Origin: Kribbella sp. VKM Ac-2568
GTDB lineage: Bacteria; Actinomycetota; Actinomycetes; Propionibacteriales; Kribbellaceae
Direction of reading: 5' to 3'
Assembly: GCF_004345365.1 (NCBI RefSeq)
Contig: NZ_SLVF01000013.1
Location: forward strand, 62,001-126,000
DNA: 64,000 bases
The notes beneath the pieces are model-generated. The model was not told the origin of the DNA. It ran no database searches and saw only the letters and a list, made by a program, of their open reading frames with translations. Within the stretch, counting starts at the first letter, position 1; each line of letters begins with the position of its first letter. The position numbers and the translations under genes are program-made. Below, one piece after another: positions 50,265 to 58,599 of the stretch.

Positions 50265-50912
50265 ATGAGCAAGCTGAGGTGTCATATCTCGATCTCGCTG
50301 GACGGTTTCGTCGCCGGCCCGAACCAGAGCGAGGAGAACCCGCTCGGCGAGGGCGGCGAGCGGCTGCACGACTGGGTGGTTCCGCTGGCCACCTGGCGCC
50401 AAGCCCACGGCCGGCAAGGGGGCGAGGTGAACGAGAGCGCACGGATCGTCGAGGAAGCGAAGGAGAACATCGGCGCTGCGGTGATGGGCCGGAACATGTT
50501 CGGCCCTATCGGCGGTGGTGCTTGGGGCGACGAGCAGTGGACGGGCTGGTGGGGCGACAACCCGCCGTACCACTACCCCGTGTTCGTCGTCACCCATCAC
50601 CCGCGTGAATCCGTGGAGATGGAGGGAGGGACCACGTACCACTTCGTCACCGACGGAATCGAGTCCGCGCTCGAACAGGCGAAGGAGGCCGCCGGCGGCA
50701 AGGACGTCATGCTCTGGGGCGGCGGCCACATCGCTCAGCAGTACCTGGCAGCGGGACTGCTGGACGAGCTCGAGCTCCACGTCGTTCCGGTGTTGCTCGG
50801 CGACGGTGCTCGCCTCTTCCCCAGCCGCGGGGACGCGGAGGTGCGACTGGAGCAGGTCCGTGCCGTCGAGGCGCCCGGCGTCACGCACCTCAAGTACCGG
50901 GTAGTGACCTGA
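50265..50912 (+). CDS. Dihydrofolate-reductase-like (RibD C-domain) protein
   Basis: NADPH-binding reductase fold of 215 residues. MSKLRCHISISLDGFVAGPN is the family signature start, then VMGRNMFGPIGGGAWGDEQW, the loop KDVMLWGGGHIAQQYLAAGL and ELHVVPVLLGDGARLF. It is intact, unlike the two deleted relatives at 17249 and 34530. The family seldom has antifolate-sensitive DHFR activity. ATG at 50265 with GGAGGC five bases upstream. Divergent from the LysR gene, its likely controller. Confidence 0.9.
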   Translation: MSKLRCHISISLDGFVAGPNQSEENPLGEGGERLHDWVVPLATWRQAHGRQGGEVNESARIVEEAKENIGAAVMGRNMFGPIGGGAWGDEQWTGWWGDNPPYHYPVFVVTHHPRESVEMEGGTTYHFVTDGIESALEQAKEAAGGKDVMLWGGGHIAQQYLAAGLLDELELHVVPVLLGDGARLFPSRGDAEVRLEQVRAVEAPGVTHLKYRVVT

Positions 50913-51005
50913 CCTGAGTCGTCGCCGGGAGCAACGATCCGCCGCGTCGCGTGCCGCGCCCCATGGTTCACGAGCAGTTGCCGGCCGAGTAAGGAGGAAC
51001 CCAGG

Positions 51006-52006
51006 ATGTCTGTATCCACCTCAGCGACCGGATCACAGGTCCGAGTGCCAGAAGCCGACGGTCCCGCGTCAATGAACCGAGGCCTTCTCTTCGGTGCCTC
51101 CGCCTACGGGATCTGGGGGCTGCTGCCGCTGTACTGGCGGTTGCTCGACGACGCCGGCGCGGTCGAGGTGCTCGCCCACCGGTTCGTGTGGGGGCTCGGG
51201 ATCATCGCGCTGCTGCTCTGGGTACGTCCGCGCGCCGGCTGGTGGCGCGCCTTGAGGCAGCGGCCCGCCGCGCTGCGGGTTCTCGCCGCGGCCGCGGTGG
51301 TCATCGCGTTCAACTGGTACATCTACATCTGGGGCGTCAACCACGAGCGGGTGGTGGAGACGTCGCTCGGGTACTTCATCAGCCCGCTGGTCACGGTCGT
51401 GGTCGGGGTGGTTCTGTTCCGCGAGCGACTGCGGCGGCCGCAGAGGCTCGCGCTCAGCCTGGCCGCGGCGGCGGTGGCGTGGCTTACGTTCGACTACGGC
51501 CGCGTGCCGTGGGTGGCGGTCGGGTTGGCGCTCACTTTCGCGACGTACGGCGTGTTGAAGAAGAAGGCAGCGACGGGGCGGTCGAAAGCCTCGCCGTCGA
51601 GGCGACGATCATCTTGCCGGTCGTGCTGGGCTATCTGGTGTGGCTTGAGCTCATGGGCCGGGCCGCGTTCGGGCACGACGGTTGGTCGACGACGTTGCTC
51701 CTGATCGGCGCCGGCCCGGCCACGGCGGTTCCGCTCCTGTTCTTCGCCGGCGCGGCCACGCGGATCCCGCTCACGTACCTCGGGTTGTTGCAGTACCTCA
51801 CGCCGTCGGTGCAGTTCGTCCTCGGCGTGTTCGCGTTCGGCGAGCCGATGCCGCCCGAGCGCCTCGCCGGGTTCGCGCTCATCTGGGCCGCGTTGGCGAT
51901 CTTCACCGGCGAGATCCTCTACCACCGGCGCAAGCTCCGCCGCGAAGCACTCCGTCTCGCCGCGCGGAGTCCGCGCCGGGCGCAGAAACTCCGCAGTTGG
52001 TCGTGA
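51006..52006 (+). pseudogene. rarD: RarD-like EamA family transporter with a one-base frameshift
   Basis: Ten-helix DMT-superfamily transporter; first half frame 51006 (MNRGLLFGASAYGIWGLLPL, FNWYIYIWGVNHERVVETSL, GYFISPLVTVVVGVV, TFATYGVLKKKAATG) is followed in the +2 frame by AVESLAVEATIILPVVLGYL, SVQFVLGVFAFGEPMPPERL, ending at 52006. The junction is at the G run at 51575-51578; one more G would give the usual K-A-A-T-G-A-V-E-S-L. So a real deletion or a homopolymer sequencing error. GGAGGAAC ribosome site before ATG 51006. If repaired, the product would have about 333 residues. Confidence 0.82.
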
Positions 52007-52015
52007 GGCGAAGAC

Positions 52016-52483
52016 TCAAAAGTCCTTGTTGAGGGTGATCGAGTTCGGAGTGAAGCCGCAGGAGTGGTAGAGGTGGAGGGCCGAGTTGTTCGTGGCGTAG
52101 GCGGTGACGTGAAGTCTGGTGGCGCCGCGGCTCTTGGCCCATTCGGTGAAGGCATCGACCATGCGGGTGCCGATGCCTTGGGTGCGATGCGTCTCGCGGA
52201 CGTACATGCTGACCAGTTCGGCGCGCCCCACCGTCCACATGTCCGAAGGCGGTGAGAAGGTGCCGACCAGGTGGCCGACGACCGCTGGGTCAGAGGCAAC
52301 GAGCAGCAGCGCGTCCGGATCCTCCAGAAGATCCGCGACCCACTTCGCGCCGTGGACCTCTGGCCAGTCCGCGTTGCGGAGCGGGTCGCGGGTGCCACTG
52401 TCTTCAGCGAAGAGTGCGGCGCTCGATGCGACTAAGCCCTCCAGGTCCTCGGCTCGCGCTTTCCTGATCTCCACGGCGTCCAT
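52016..52483 (-). CDS. GNAT family N-acetyltransferase
   Basis: 155 residues. MDAVEIRKARAEDLEGLVAS is the family start, LVSMYVRETHRTQGIGTRMV (T-Q-G-I-G) is the acetyl-CoA motif, and VTAYATNNSALHLYHSCGFT is the conserved end. ATG at 52483, with a GTG three codons upstream possible. Stop at 52016 lies 10 bases from the RarD stop (convergent). Followed on the same strand direction by the methyltransferase gene, which lies to its right. Confidence 0.87.
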   Translation of the reverse strand: MDAVEIRKARAEDLEGLVASSAALFAEDSGTRDPLRNADWPEVHGAKWVADLLEDPDALLLVASDPAVVGHLVGTFSPPSDMWTVGRAELVSMYVRETHRTQGIGTRMVDAFTEWAKSRGATRLHVTAYATNNSALHLYHSCGFTPNSITLNKDF

Positions 52484-52510
52484 AGGACGCACCGTAGCGA
52501 GTAGAAGCGC

Positions 52511-53290
52511 TCACGGGCAGGGTTTGCCGGCGATCACGACAGTTGCGTAGAGCTCGTCAGACGTGGTGATCCGCGCAGCAAGACCGTCGCCCTCGAAGAT
52601 TGCCGCGGCGACCGGTGCCTGGCGTTCGCTCGTCTCCACCAGGACGTGACCGCCCGGAGCCAACCAACCAGGCGCGGCAGCGCTGACGCGACGCAGTACG
52701 TCCAGACCGTCCGAGCCGCCGTCCAAGGTGACCAACGGTTCGTAGAGGCGGGCTTCGGCGGGGAGCAGCCGTACTTCGTCGGTCGGCACGTAGGGGACGT
52801 TCGACAGGAGGATGTCGACGCGACCCCGCAGGGAGGAGGGCAACGGGTCGAAGAGGTCACCCTCGAAGACCTGGCCGCCGAGCGGTTCCACATTGCGCCG
52901 CGCACAACGAACCGCCGCCGGCTCGACGTCAGCGGAGTACAGCTCGACCTCCTGGGCAGAAGCGACCGCGACGCCGAGCGCCCCGGATCCGCAGCAGAGG
53001 TCGACCACGACACAACCGCGACGACTGAGCGCGATGGCCTCGTCGACCAAGTACGACGTACGCCGCCGTGGCACGAAGACGCCCGGGTCGACCGCGATGC
53101 GGAGGCCATGGAACTCCGCCCACCCGACCACGTGCTCGATCGGCAGACCGGAGACGCGTTGCTCGACCATGGCGGCGAGCTCGGCGTCGTCACGCGCGGC
53201 GGCGATCAGGAGTTCGGCCTCGTCCTTGGCGAAGACACAGCCGGCGGCGCGGAGCGTGGTGACGATGCTGGAGGTACTGAGAAGTGACAC
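52511..53290 (-). CDS. HemK-like putative protein N5-glutamine methyltransferase
   Basis: SAM-dependent methyltransferase of 259 residues, of the PrmC/HemK group. The N-terminal helical region (LLSTSSIVTTLRAAGCVFAK, EHVVGWAEFHGLRIAVDPGV, FVPRRRTSYLVDEAIAL) precedes the SAM motif VVDLCCGSGALGVAVA and the substrate motif N-V-P-Y (ILLSNVPYVPTDEVRLLP), in place of the classic NPPY. Target protein is unknown; it is a second, non-canonical relative of PrmC. ATG at 53290. GNAT gene lies downstream 27 bases on the same strand. Confidence 0.9.
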   Translation of the reverse strand: MSLLSTSSIVTTLRAAGCVFAKDEAELLIAAARDDAELAAMVEQRVSGLPIEHVVGWAEFHGLRIAVDPGVFVPRRRTSYLVDEAIALSRRGCVVVDLCCGSGALGVAVASAQEVELYSADVEPAAVRCARRNVEPLGGQVFEGDLFDPLPSSLRGRVDILLSNVPYVPTDEVRLLPAEARLYEPLVTLDGGSDGLDVLRRVSAAAPGWLAPGGHVLVETSERQAPVAAAIFEGDGLAARITTSDELYATVVIAGKPCP

Positions 53291-53425
53291 GGGAACCCTT
53301 CAACGAAACCTGTGGGCACTCCCGCGGTCGGCGTCGGTCAGCCGATGGAAGGTGGGAGCGCCCGACCTGTGCTGGCGGTAATCGGTCCCACCTCCTCGGC
53401 TCGTACGACGACTGGTCCGGTCAGA

Positions 53426-54376
53426 CTACCCGAACGCGTTCACTCCGGTGAGCTCGGCCGAGACGGTCCACAGCCGTGCTGCCGATGCCGGATCGACCGC
53501 ATACGGCCGGACACCAGGAGCCTCGTCCGTGGACAGTTCGGCGACCTCGCAGTCGTCGAGGAACACGCCGCCTTTGCCTTCGAGCTGCGGCGAGGTCGCG
53601 GCCCAGACCTGGGTGGCCGCGCCCTGTTCGGGCGTCTTGAAGCCGGGGTTCAGCGGGTTGCCCTGCTCGTCGATCCAGCCGAACGCGACCATCTCCTCGC
53701 GCGGCAGGTGGCGCTGCAGCGGCGTCAGGATGCCGCCCGGATGCAAGGTGAACGCCCGCACTCCGGCATCCTTGCCCAAGGCATCCAACTGCACGGCGAA
53801 CAGTGAGTTCGCGGTCTTGGCCTGGCCGTAGGCGGTCCACTTGTCATAGCCCTGGGAGAACTGGAGGTCGTCCCACCGGATGTCCGAGCGGCGATGCCCC
53901 GACGAGGAGACGGAGACGACCCGGGCGCCGCCGTCGACGATGGCCGGCCACAGCCGGTTCACCAGCGCGAAGTGACCGAGGTGGTTCGTCGCGAACTGTG
54001 CCTCCCAGCCCGGTCCGACGTGGGTCTCCGGGCAGGCCATCACGGCCGCGTTGTCGATCTGCAGGTCGATCGTCCGCCCGCTGGCGAGAAACCGCTCGGA
54101 GAACGAGCGAACGCTCTCCAGGTCAGCCAGATCGAGTTCGTCGACCTCGACGTCGTCGATCCCGGCGAGCGCTTCTTTGGCCGCCGCCGGCCGCCGCGCC
54201 GGTACGACGACGTGGGCGCCGGCCTTCGCCAGGGCGCGGGTGGTCTCCAGGCCGAGGCCGGAGTAGCCGCCGGTGACGAGCGCGAGCTTGCCGGACAGGT
54301 CGATCCCCTGGAGGACCTCGTCCGCGGTGCTGTCATGGCCGAAGCCCGAACCGATCTTGTGTTGTGGGGTGCTCAT
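53426..54376 (-). CDS. Short-chain dehydrogenase/reductase (SDR)
   Basis: 316 residues, retinol-dehydrogenase-like classical SDR. Cofactor loop VTGGYSGLGLETTRALAKAG, DNAAVMACPE and the active site Y-G-Q-A-K in YDKWTAYGQAKTANSLFA. The longer start at 54421 (MTLDLEPALT...) overlaps a broken NmrA-like gene; the ATG at 54376 (MSTPQHKIGSGFG) is used. Divergent from the 54420 remnant, so its promoter lies in the cut end of that gene. Substrate unknown. Confidence 0.9.
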   Translation of the reverse strand: MSTPQHKIGSGFGHDSTADEVLQGIDLSGKLALVTGGYSGLGLETTRALAKAGAHVVVPARRPAAAKEALAGIDDVEVDELDLADLESVRSFSERFLASGRTIDLQIDNAAVMACPETHVGPGWEAQFATNHLGHFALVNRLWPAIVDGGARVVSVSSSGHRRSDIRWDDLQFSQGYDKWTAYGQAKTANSLFAVQLDALGKDAGVRAFTLHPGGILTPLQRHLPREEMVAFGWIDEQGNPLNPGFKTPEQGAATQVWAATSPQLEGKGGVFLDDCEVAELSTDEAPGVRPYAVDPASAARLWTVSAELTGVNAFG

Positions 54377-54419
54377 GCCTGCGACAGTACGAGTTAGAGC
54401 TGGCTCTAGGTCAAGCGTC

Positions 54420-54778
54420 AAGGTGAGGGTTCTGCCTCAGGGAGTAACAACGTGCTCGACCCGCTGGTGAACCGGGTGGTGGCCAGGACCACGCACGACG
54501 ACATGCGCCGGATGGAGCGACTCGTGCGGGACAGTGGGCTTGCCTGGACGATCGTGCGGCCGTCCGGGTTGTTCGACAACCACGCGAGCACCGCGTACGA
54601 AGTACAGGAGGACCAGGCGGACGGGTTGTTCACTGCTCGGGAGGATCTTGCGGCGAGCATGCTGGCCCAGGTGGACAGCGACGCGTTCGTGCGGCGGGCG
54701 ATGGCCGTGATCACCACGCAGGTGCGGCCGAACATCGCCAAGTTGATCTGGCGGGAGGCCATCATGGCCAAGAAGTGA
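54420..54778 (+). pseudogene. NmrA-like NAD(P)-binding gene, 5' half missing
   Basis: In-frame text starts about 54420 as GSASGSNNVLDPLVNRVVAR, then TTHDDMRRMERLVRDSGLAW, TIVRPSGLFDNHASTAYEVQ and ends IAKLIWREAIMAKK at 54778. This is the C-terminal part of an atypical SDR (compare DWTVLRPGGL in the gene at 18056); the Rossmann loop (GxxGxxG) is absent. A GTG at 54452 could start a 108-residue product, but there is no ribosome site. Probably a remnant from the deletion that placed the SDR promoter here. Confidence 0.7.
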
Positions 54779-54844
54779 CAGGCACGTCGAGGTGGGTCGG
54801 CCCGTTCCGACGTCACTGGTGTCAGACCTGACAGAGGAGACCGG

Positions 54845-55198
54845 ATGAAGTACATGCTGTTGATCTACGGCAATGCCGACACCTGGAAGGCGCTCGATGC
54901 CGAGGGGATGGACGCGGTCTACGCGGCCCACCGGGCGGTGCTGGACGAGACGCGGGCGAGCGGGGAACTGCTCGGCTCCGACGGCCTGACCACGCAGAAC
55001 GCGCGGGTCGTGCAGGTCAGCGACGGGGTGCCGGCCGTGACGGACGGGCCGTTCACCGAGTCCAAAGAGGTGCTCGCCGGGTACTACCTGTTCGAGTGCA
55101 GCCTGGAGCGCGCGACGGAACTGGCCGCGCGACTGCCCGAGGCCCGGTACTCCCCGATCGAGGTCCGCGCGCTGATGGATCCGATCCCGGAGTCATGA
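54845..55198 (+). CDS. YCII/DGPF-domain protein
   Basis: 117 residues. MKYMLLIYGNADTWKALDAE start; DGPF motif in VPAVTDGPFTESKEVLAGYY; ends YSPIEVRALMDP. GAGGAGAC ribosome site just upstream of the ATG at 54845. The stop region carries ATGA, as if coupled to a following gene (as in the sigma-YCII pair at 33993), but the downstream frame MSAMEIQELAGLS stops after 13 codons and a terminator follows. So its partner, if any, has been lost. Confidence 0.88.
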   Translation: MKYMLLIYGNADTWKALDAEGMDAVYAAHRAVLDETRASGELLGSDGLTTQNARVVQVSDGVPAVTDGPFTESKEVLAGYYLFECSLERATELAARLPEARYSPIEVRALMDPIPES

Positions 55199-55221
55199 GT
55201 GCGATGGAGATCCAGGAGCTT

Positions 55222-55255
55222 GCCGGTCTCAGCTAGGCGTTGACCTGAGACCGGC
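55222..55255 (+). terminator. Hairpin after the YCII gene
   Basis: GCCGGTCTCAG (55222-55232) and CTGAGACCGGC (55245-55255) are perfect 11-base arms with a 12-base loop. No T-run, as usual in very GC-rich actinobacteria. Lies 24 bases past the YCII stop. Confidence 0.7.
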
Positions 55256-55833
55256 GAGCCACTGATTCAGCCGGGTGTTCAGCCGGTGCGCTACCGCCGG
55301 TTGTTCAGCTCGGGAAGCTCGGCCCGACGGTGACCCCACCTGAGGCGGGCTGATCGCCCATCCCCCGGCCACCCCGGACGAACACTGTCGCGCCCCGGTC
55401 CGGCGCCTGCACGCCGTCTCCCAGACGCAGTGTGGTGGTCAGACCGTTGCTCAGTCTCAGAACCGCCACGCGACGCGGCTGACCGGACGGGATCGACGAG
55501 TTCACCTCGTGGATGCCGGTACAGACCGCTGGTTGGATCGAAGCCCGGCCGAGCTGCGAGGTGCCGTGACTCCTCACACCACGGCACTGCTCGGCGAGCC
55601 TTCTCATCGATGACACAGATCCCCCTTTCCCTTTCGTTCCCCCGAGGAACGGTTCGGATTGCTACACAACTGCCGGCACGGCGCAACGACCTCGCTGCGC
55701 CGGACCCGCTGGCAATCGCACACCCCGTACTCCTCACGGTACGGAAGTGATCACGGCAGCCTCGCTCACAGTAACGACCTTTTCAAGGGATCGCCCAGGG
55801 AATCCCGCCTGCCGGAACTGTTGTCCGCGCCGC
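55256..55833. other. Gene-free stretch of 578 bases
   Basis: Holds only short frames on the minus strand (for example 55305-55616, ending SGGVTVGPSFPS), without a ribosome site or a family I recognise; part (about 55400-55520) has protein-like codon composition (RVAVLRLSNGLTTTLRLGDG) and could be another degraded end. No RNA gene or repeat was seen. Confidence 0.5.
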
Positions 55834-55952
55834 TACTGCCCACCGAAACCGGTGGTCGCGATGCCCTTGATGATCTGCCTTTGGAAATAGAGGAAAACGA
55901 GCACCAACGGCAGCGCGGCGAGGATCGCGGGGGCCATATTCTGCGCGTCGCC
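55834..55952 (-). pseudogene. C-terminal end of a carbohydrate ABC transporter permease
   Basis: Leftward the frame reads DAQNMAPAILAALPLVLVFL and YFQRQIIKGIATTGFGGQ, stop at 55834. This is the conserved last helix and tail of MalG/UgpE-type sugar permeases. The preceding 250 codons are missing; upstream text (about 56030-55953) is unrelated. It lies just downstream of the LacI-type regulator and on the same strand, as in intact sugar operons. Confidence 0.75.
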
Positions 55953-56013
55953 TTGATCTTGCCCTCGGCAACGACCGGCGTCGCGGCCGCGGGAGAGTAC
56001 TCCGTGCTCTTGA

Positions 56014-57108
56014 TCACCGGCTGGGCTGACAAGAGCCAGTGTCAGTGAATTTTGTGGTCTGACGAGCGGTGCTGGCGCGGGAGACGATCCGGTGCGGGAC
56101 GACGACCCGCCGGGGCTTCGCGTCCTTGTCTGCCATCCGCTCGGCCAAAAGGTCCAGCGCGGCCTCGACGAACTGCCGCCGGTCGAAATCGATCGTGGTC
56201 AGCGGCGGCACGGTGAACCGGCTGTCCACGATGTTGTCGAACCCCGCGACCGCACACTGCTGCGGTACTGCGACCCCGGCTGACCACAGCGCCGACAGCG
56301 CGCCGAAGGCGATCGTGTCGGTGAAGCAGAACAGCGCGTCGGGAGGTTCGTGGGTCTCCAGGTGCCGACCGACCACGACTGCGGCGCCCTCCGGACTCCA
56401 CCGGTCCAGCGCGATCTCCAGGTCCGGGTCGTACCGGATACCCGCCGCCTCGAGCGCTTCGCGGTACCCGATCGTGCGCAGTCGCGCGGCCGCGGTACCG
56501 GCGGCGTCGGTGGAGCCGCCGACGCGACCCGTGCCGCTCGCTCCGCTCGGGATCTCCGGGGTGCCGACGACCGCGATCCGGCGGAAACCCTGGTCGAGCA
56601 AGTGCTGCGTCATCTCGCGCGCCGCACCGACGTTGTCGATGGCGACCTGGCTGACCCGGTCCTGGTCGACGTCACCGATCAGGACCACGGCCGGCAGCGG
56701 CCCGGCGGTGGTCACCGCGCTGTCGTCGAGGTTCACCGGGTTCAGGATCAGGCCGTCGACGAGGTTGGCGCGTGCCTTCGAGAGCAGTTCGAACTCGCGG
56801 TCCGGCTGGGCGGCGGTCTGCTCGATCTGGACACCCCAACCGCGCTGGTGGGCGAGCTCGACGACCAGGTGGGTGATCTCCGCCGAGTAGGGCCGCAGCA
56901 GGTCTGGCAGCGCGAGGCCGATCATCCCGGAGCGGCCGTTGCGCAGTCCGCGGGCGCTCAGGTTCGGGACGTAGTCCAGCTCCTGCAACGCCTGCTCGAC
57001 CCGCTCCCGGGTCTCCGGACGGACGAAGACGACCCCGTTGATGACGTTCGACACCGTCTTCGGGGACACCCCGGCCAGCTTGGCGACGTCCTTGACGGTG
57101 GCACGCAT
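56014..57108 (-). CDS. LacI family transcriptional regulator
   Basis: 364 residues. N-terminal LacI helix-turn-helix and hinge: MRATVKDVAKLAGVSPKTVS, NVINGVVFVRPETRERVEQA, LQELDYVPNLSARGLRNGRS. Ligand domain has LFCFTDTIAFGALSALWSAG, VAGFDNIVDSRFTVPPLTTI. ATG at 57108 is used; a longer start at 57141 is unlikely. Its C-terminal ten residues (TKFTDTGSCQPSR) look unlike the family end and run toward the permease remnant, so the gene may have been resealed after the deletion. Without an adjacent transporter its sugar cannot be predicted. Confidence 0.9.
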   Translation of the reverse strand: MRATVKDVAKLAGVSPKTVSNVINGVVFVRPETRERVEQALQELDYVPNLSARGLRNGRSGMIGLALPDLLRPYSAEITHLVVELAHQRGWGVQIEQTAAQPDREFELLSKARANLVDGLILNPVNLDDSAVTTAGPLPAVVLIGDVDQDRVSQVAIDNVGAAREMTQHLLDQGFRRIAVVGTPEIPSGASGTGRVGGSTDAAGTAAARLRTIGYREALEAAGIRYDPDLEIALDRWSPEGAAVVVGRHLETHEPPDALFCFTDTIAFGALSALWSAGVAVPQQCAVAGFDNIVDSRFTVPPLTTIDFDRRQFVEAALDLLAERMADKDAKPRRVVVPHRIVSRASTARQTTKFTDTGSCQPSR

Positions 57109-57226
57109 GGGCCCATTCTCACCGACGCCGTCTCCAGCCACCGCGTACTCACGTTGTCAACGCGTTCCACACCACGCCGGGCAGCACCTGAGTCGCGCCG
57201 TCCTGGCGGGATCGGGCCGCTCCTTC

Positions 57227-57949
57227 CTAGCGGGTGGTGAGGGCGCCTCCGTTGACGTGCAGGACCTGGGCGGTGATGTGGCGGGCGGCGGGCGAGGCGA
57301 GGAAGTGGATCGCCGCGGCGATGTCGGCGGGCTCACCCTCCCGCTTGGTCATCGTTGCCTCCAGCAACCTCTGGCGCCGCTCCCCCGACAACCTCCCCTG
57401 GAAGAATTCCGTCTCGGCGGTGAATCCCGGCGCGACCACGTTCGAGGTGATCCCGCGGGCGCCCAACTCGGCCGCAATGTCCTGGTTCCAGGTGGCCAGC
57501 GCTGCTTTCGCCGCACCGTAGGACCCCGCCCCCCTGGCCCCCGCGATGGAGCCCAGGTGCACAACCGATCCATTCGCGGCCAGCCTCGGCGCAAGGGCGG
57601 TCGTCGTCAGGACCGCGGTGAGCACGTTGGCGTCGAAGTTGGCTCGCCAGTTGTCCTTGAGTTGCCTCAGATCGCCTTCCGCGTCGGCAGAAGCGAAGTC
57701 GGTGTTGCCCCCTGCGTTGTTGACCAGTACGTCGACAGAGTCGGGCAGGTCGAGCAACAGCGCCTCCACCTGCGCGGGATCCGCGGCATCGCACACCACC
57801 GCTCGCGCGCCGATCTCCGCCGCGGCCTTCTCGAGTATTTCGGGTCGCCGGCCGGTGATCACGACACTCTCCCCGTCGGCGCGGAACCGCTCGGCCACGG
57901 CCCGGCCGATCCCCGTCGCGCCACCGGTCACCACGATCGTTCTGGACAC
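57227..57949 (-). CDS. SDR family NAD(P)-dependent oxidoreductase
   Basis: 240-residue classical SDR. Cofactor loop IVVTGGATGIGRAVAERFRA, acidic VCDAADPAQVEAL, LVNNAGGNTDF, catalytic Y-x-x-x-K in GSYGAAKAALATWN, and a C-terminal SPAARHITAQVLHVNGGA. GTG at 57949 (VSRTIVVTGG) with AGGAG six bases upstream; longer frame to 58747 has no similarity and crosses the MarR gene. Divergent from the MarR gene across a double palindrome, hence probably controlled by it. Confidence 0.9.
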   Translation of the reverse strand: MSRTIVVTGGATGIGRAVAERFRADGESVVITGRRPEILEKAAAEIGARAVVCDAADPAQVEALLLDLPDSVDVLVNNAGGNTDFASADAEGDLRQLKDNWRANFDANVLTAVLTTTALAPRLAANGSVVHLGSIAGARGAGSYGAAKAALATWNQDIAAELGARGITSNVVAPGFTAETEFFQGRLSGERRQRLLEATMTKREGEPADIAAAIHFLASPAARHITAQVLHVNGGALTTR

Positions 57950-57962
57950 GCCGAACTCCTCG

Positions 57963-57988
57963 TTTAGGTCTAAATGTTTAGCTCTAAA
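57963..57988. promoter_or_regulatory. Double palindromic operator for the MarR-type regulator
   Basis: TTTAGGTCTAAA (57963-57974) and TTTAGCTCTAAA (57977-57988): two sites TTTAG-N-TCTAAA with centres 14 bases apart. They lie between the divergent SDR start (57949) and MarR start (57995), the usual position for autorepression by a MarR dimer pair. Confidence 0.8.
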
Positions 57989-57994
57989 CGTAGC

Positions 57995-58597
57995 ATGGGT
58001 CCCGTGCCAGCGAAGAAGCCGACCAGGAAGCCAGCTGAGAGGCCTGCCGCGACGCCGACTGGGAAGCCGGCCGACGCGTATCCCCTGGACGCGCCCAGTC
58101 CTTACCCCGCCGGGGAGATCGCCAGCGCCTGGCAGCGGGAGCGCCCGGGCACGCCGACGGACTCGATCGGCATCGTGACTCCCCTGTGGCGGCTGGCCAA
58201 GCTCTTCGCCGACGACAGGCGCCGCCTGCTCACCGAGCTCGGCGTGGACCCCGCCACCTTGGACCTGCTGAGTGTGCTGCGCCGCGCCGGCACGCCGTAC
58301 GAGCTGAGCACGAGGAAGCTCGCCGAGCGAACGCTGGTCACCGCCGGGGCGATCTCGCAGCGGGTGGCCCGGGCCGAGCAAGCAGGGCTGGTCGTTCGGC
58401 GTACCGAGACCGACGGCTCGCGGGCGGTAGTCGTCTCCCTCACCGAGGCCGGGCACGGACTGGTCGAGAGGACGGTCGACCAGGTGCTCACCCGGGAGTC
58501 CGACCTCCTCTCGTCGCTGTCGCCCCGAGACCGCGATCTGCTGGCCGGGAAGCTGCAGTCGCTGCTCGACGACGTTCGCGGACGCGTGCACCGCTAG
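57995..58597 (+). CDS. MarR family transcriptional regulator
   Basis: 200 residues. The N-terminal 35 residues are Pro/Lys/Arg-rich and probably disordered (GPVPAKKPTRKPAERPAATP). The winged helix has LLTELGVDPATLDLLSVLRR, LSTRKLAERTLVTAGAISQR, VARAEQAGLVVRRTETDGSR and AVVVSLTEAGHGLVERTVDQ. ATG at 57995 is used; GTG at 58004 is also possible, and with the operator ending seven bases upstream the message may be leaderless. Expected to repress the divergent SDR gene until a ligand binds. Confidence 0.9.
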   Translation: MGPVPAKKPTRKPAERPAATPTGKPADAYPLDAPSPYPAGEIASAWQRERPGTPTDSIGIVTPLWRLAKLFADDRRRLLTELGVDPATLDLLSVLRRAGTPYELSTRKLAERTLVTAGAISQRVARAEQAGLVVRRTETDGSRAVVVSLTEAGHGLVERTVDQVLTRESDLLSSLSPRDRDLLAGKLQSLLDDVRGRVHR

Positions 58598-58599
58598 CT

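Noticed and set aside
55195-55236. Sigma-factor start overlapping the YCII stop
   Set aside because: The frame MSAMEIQELAGLS has no sigma similarity and stops after 13 codons; only the overlap hints at it.
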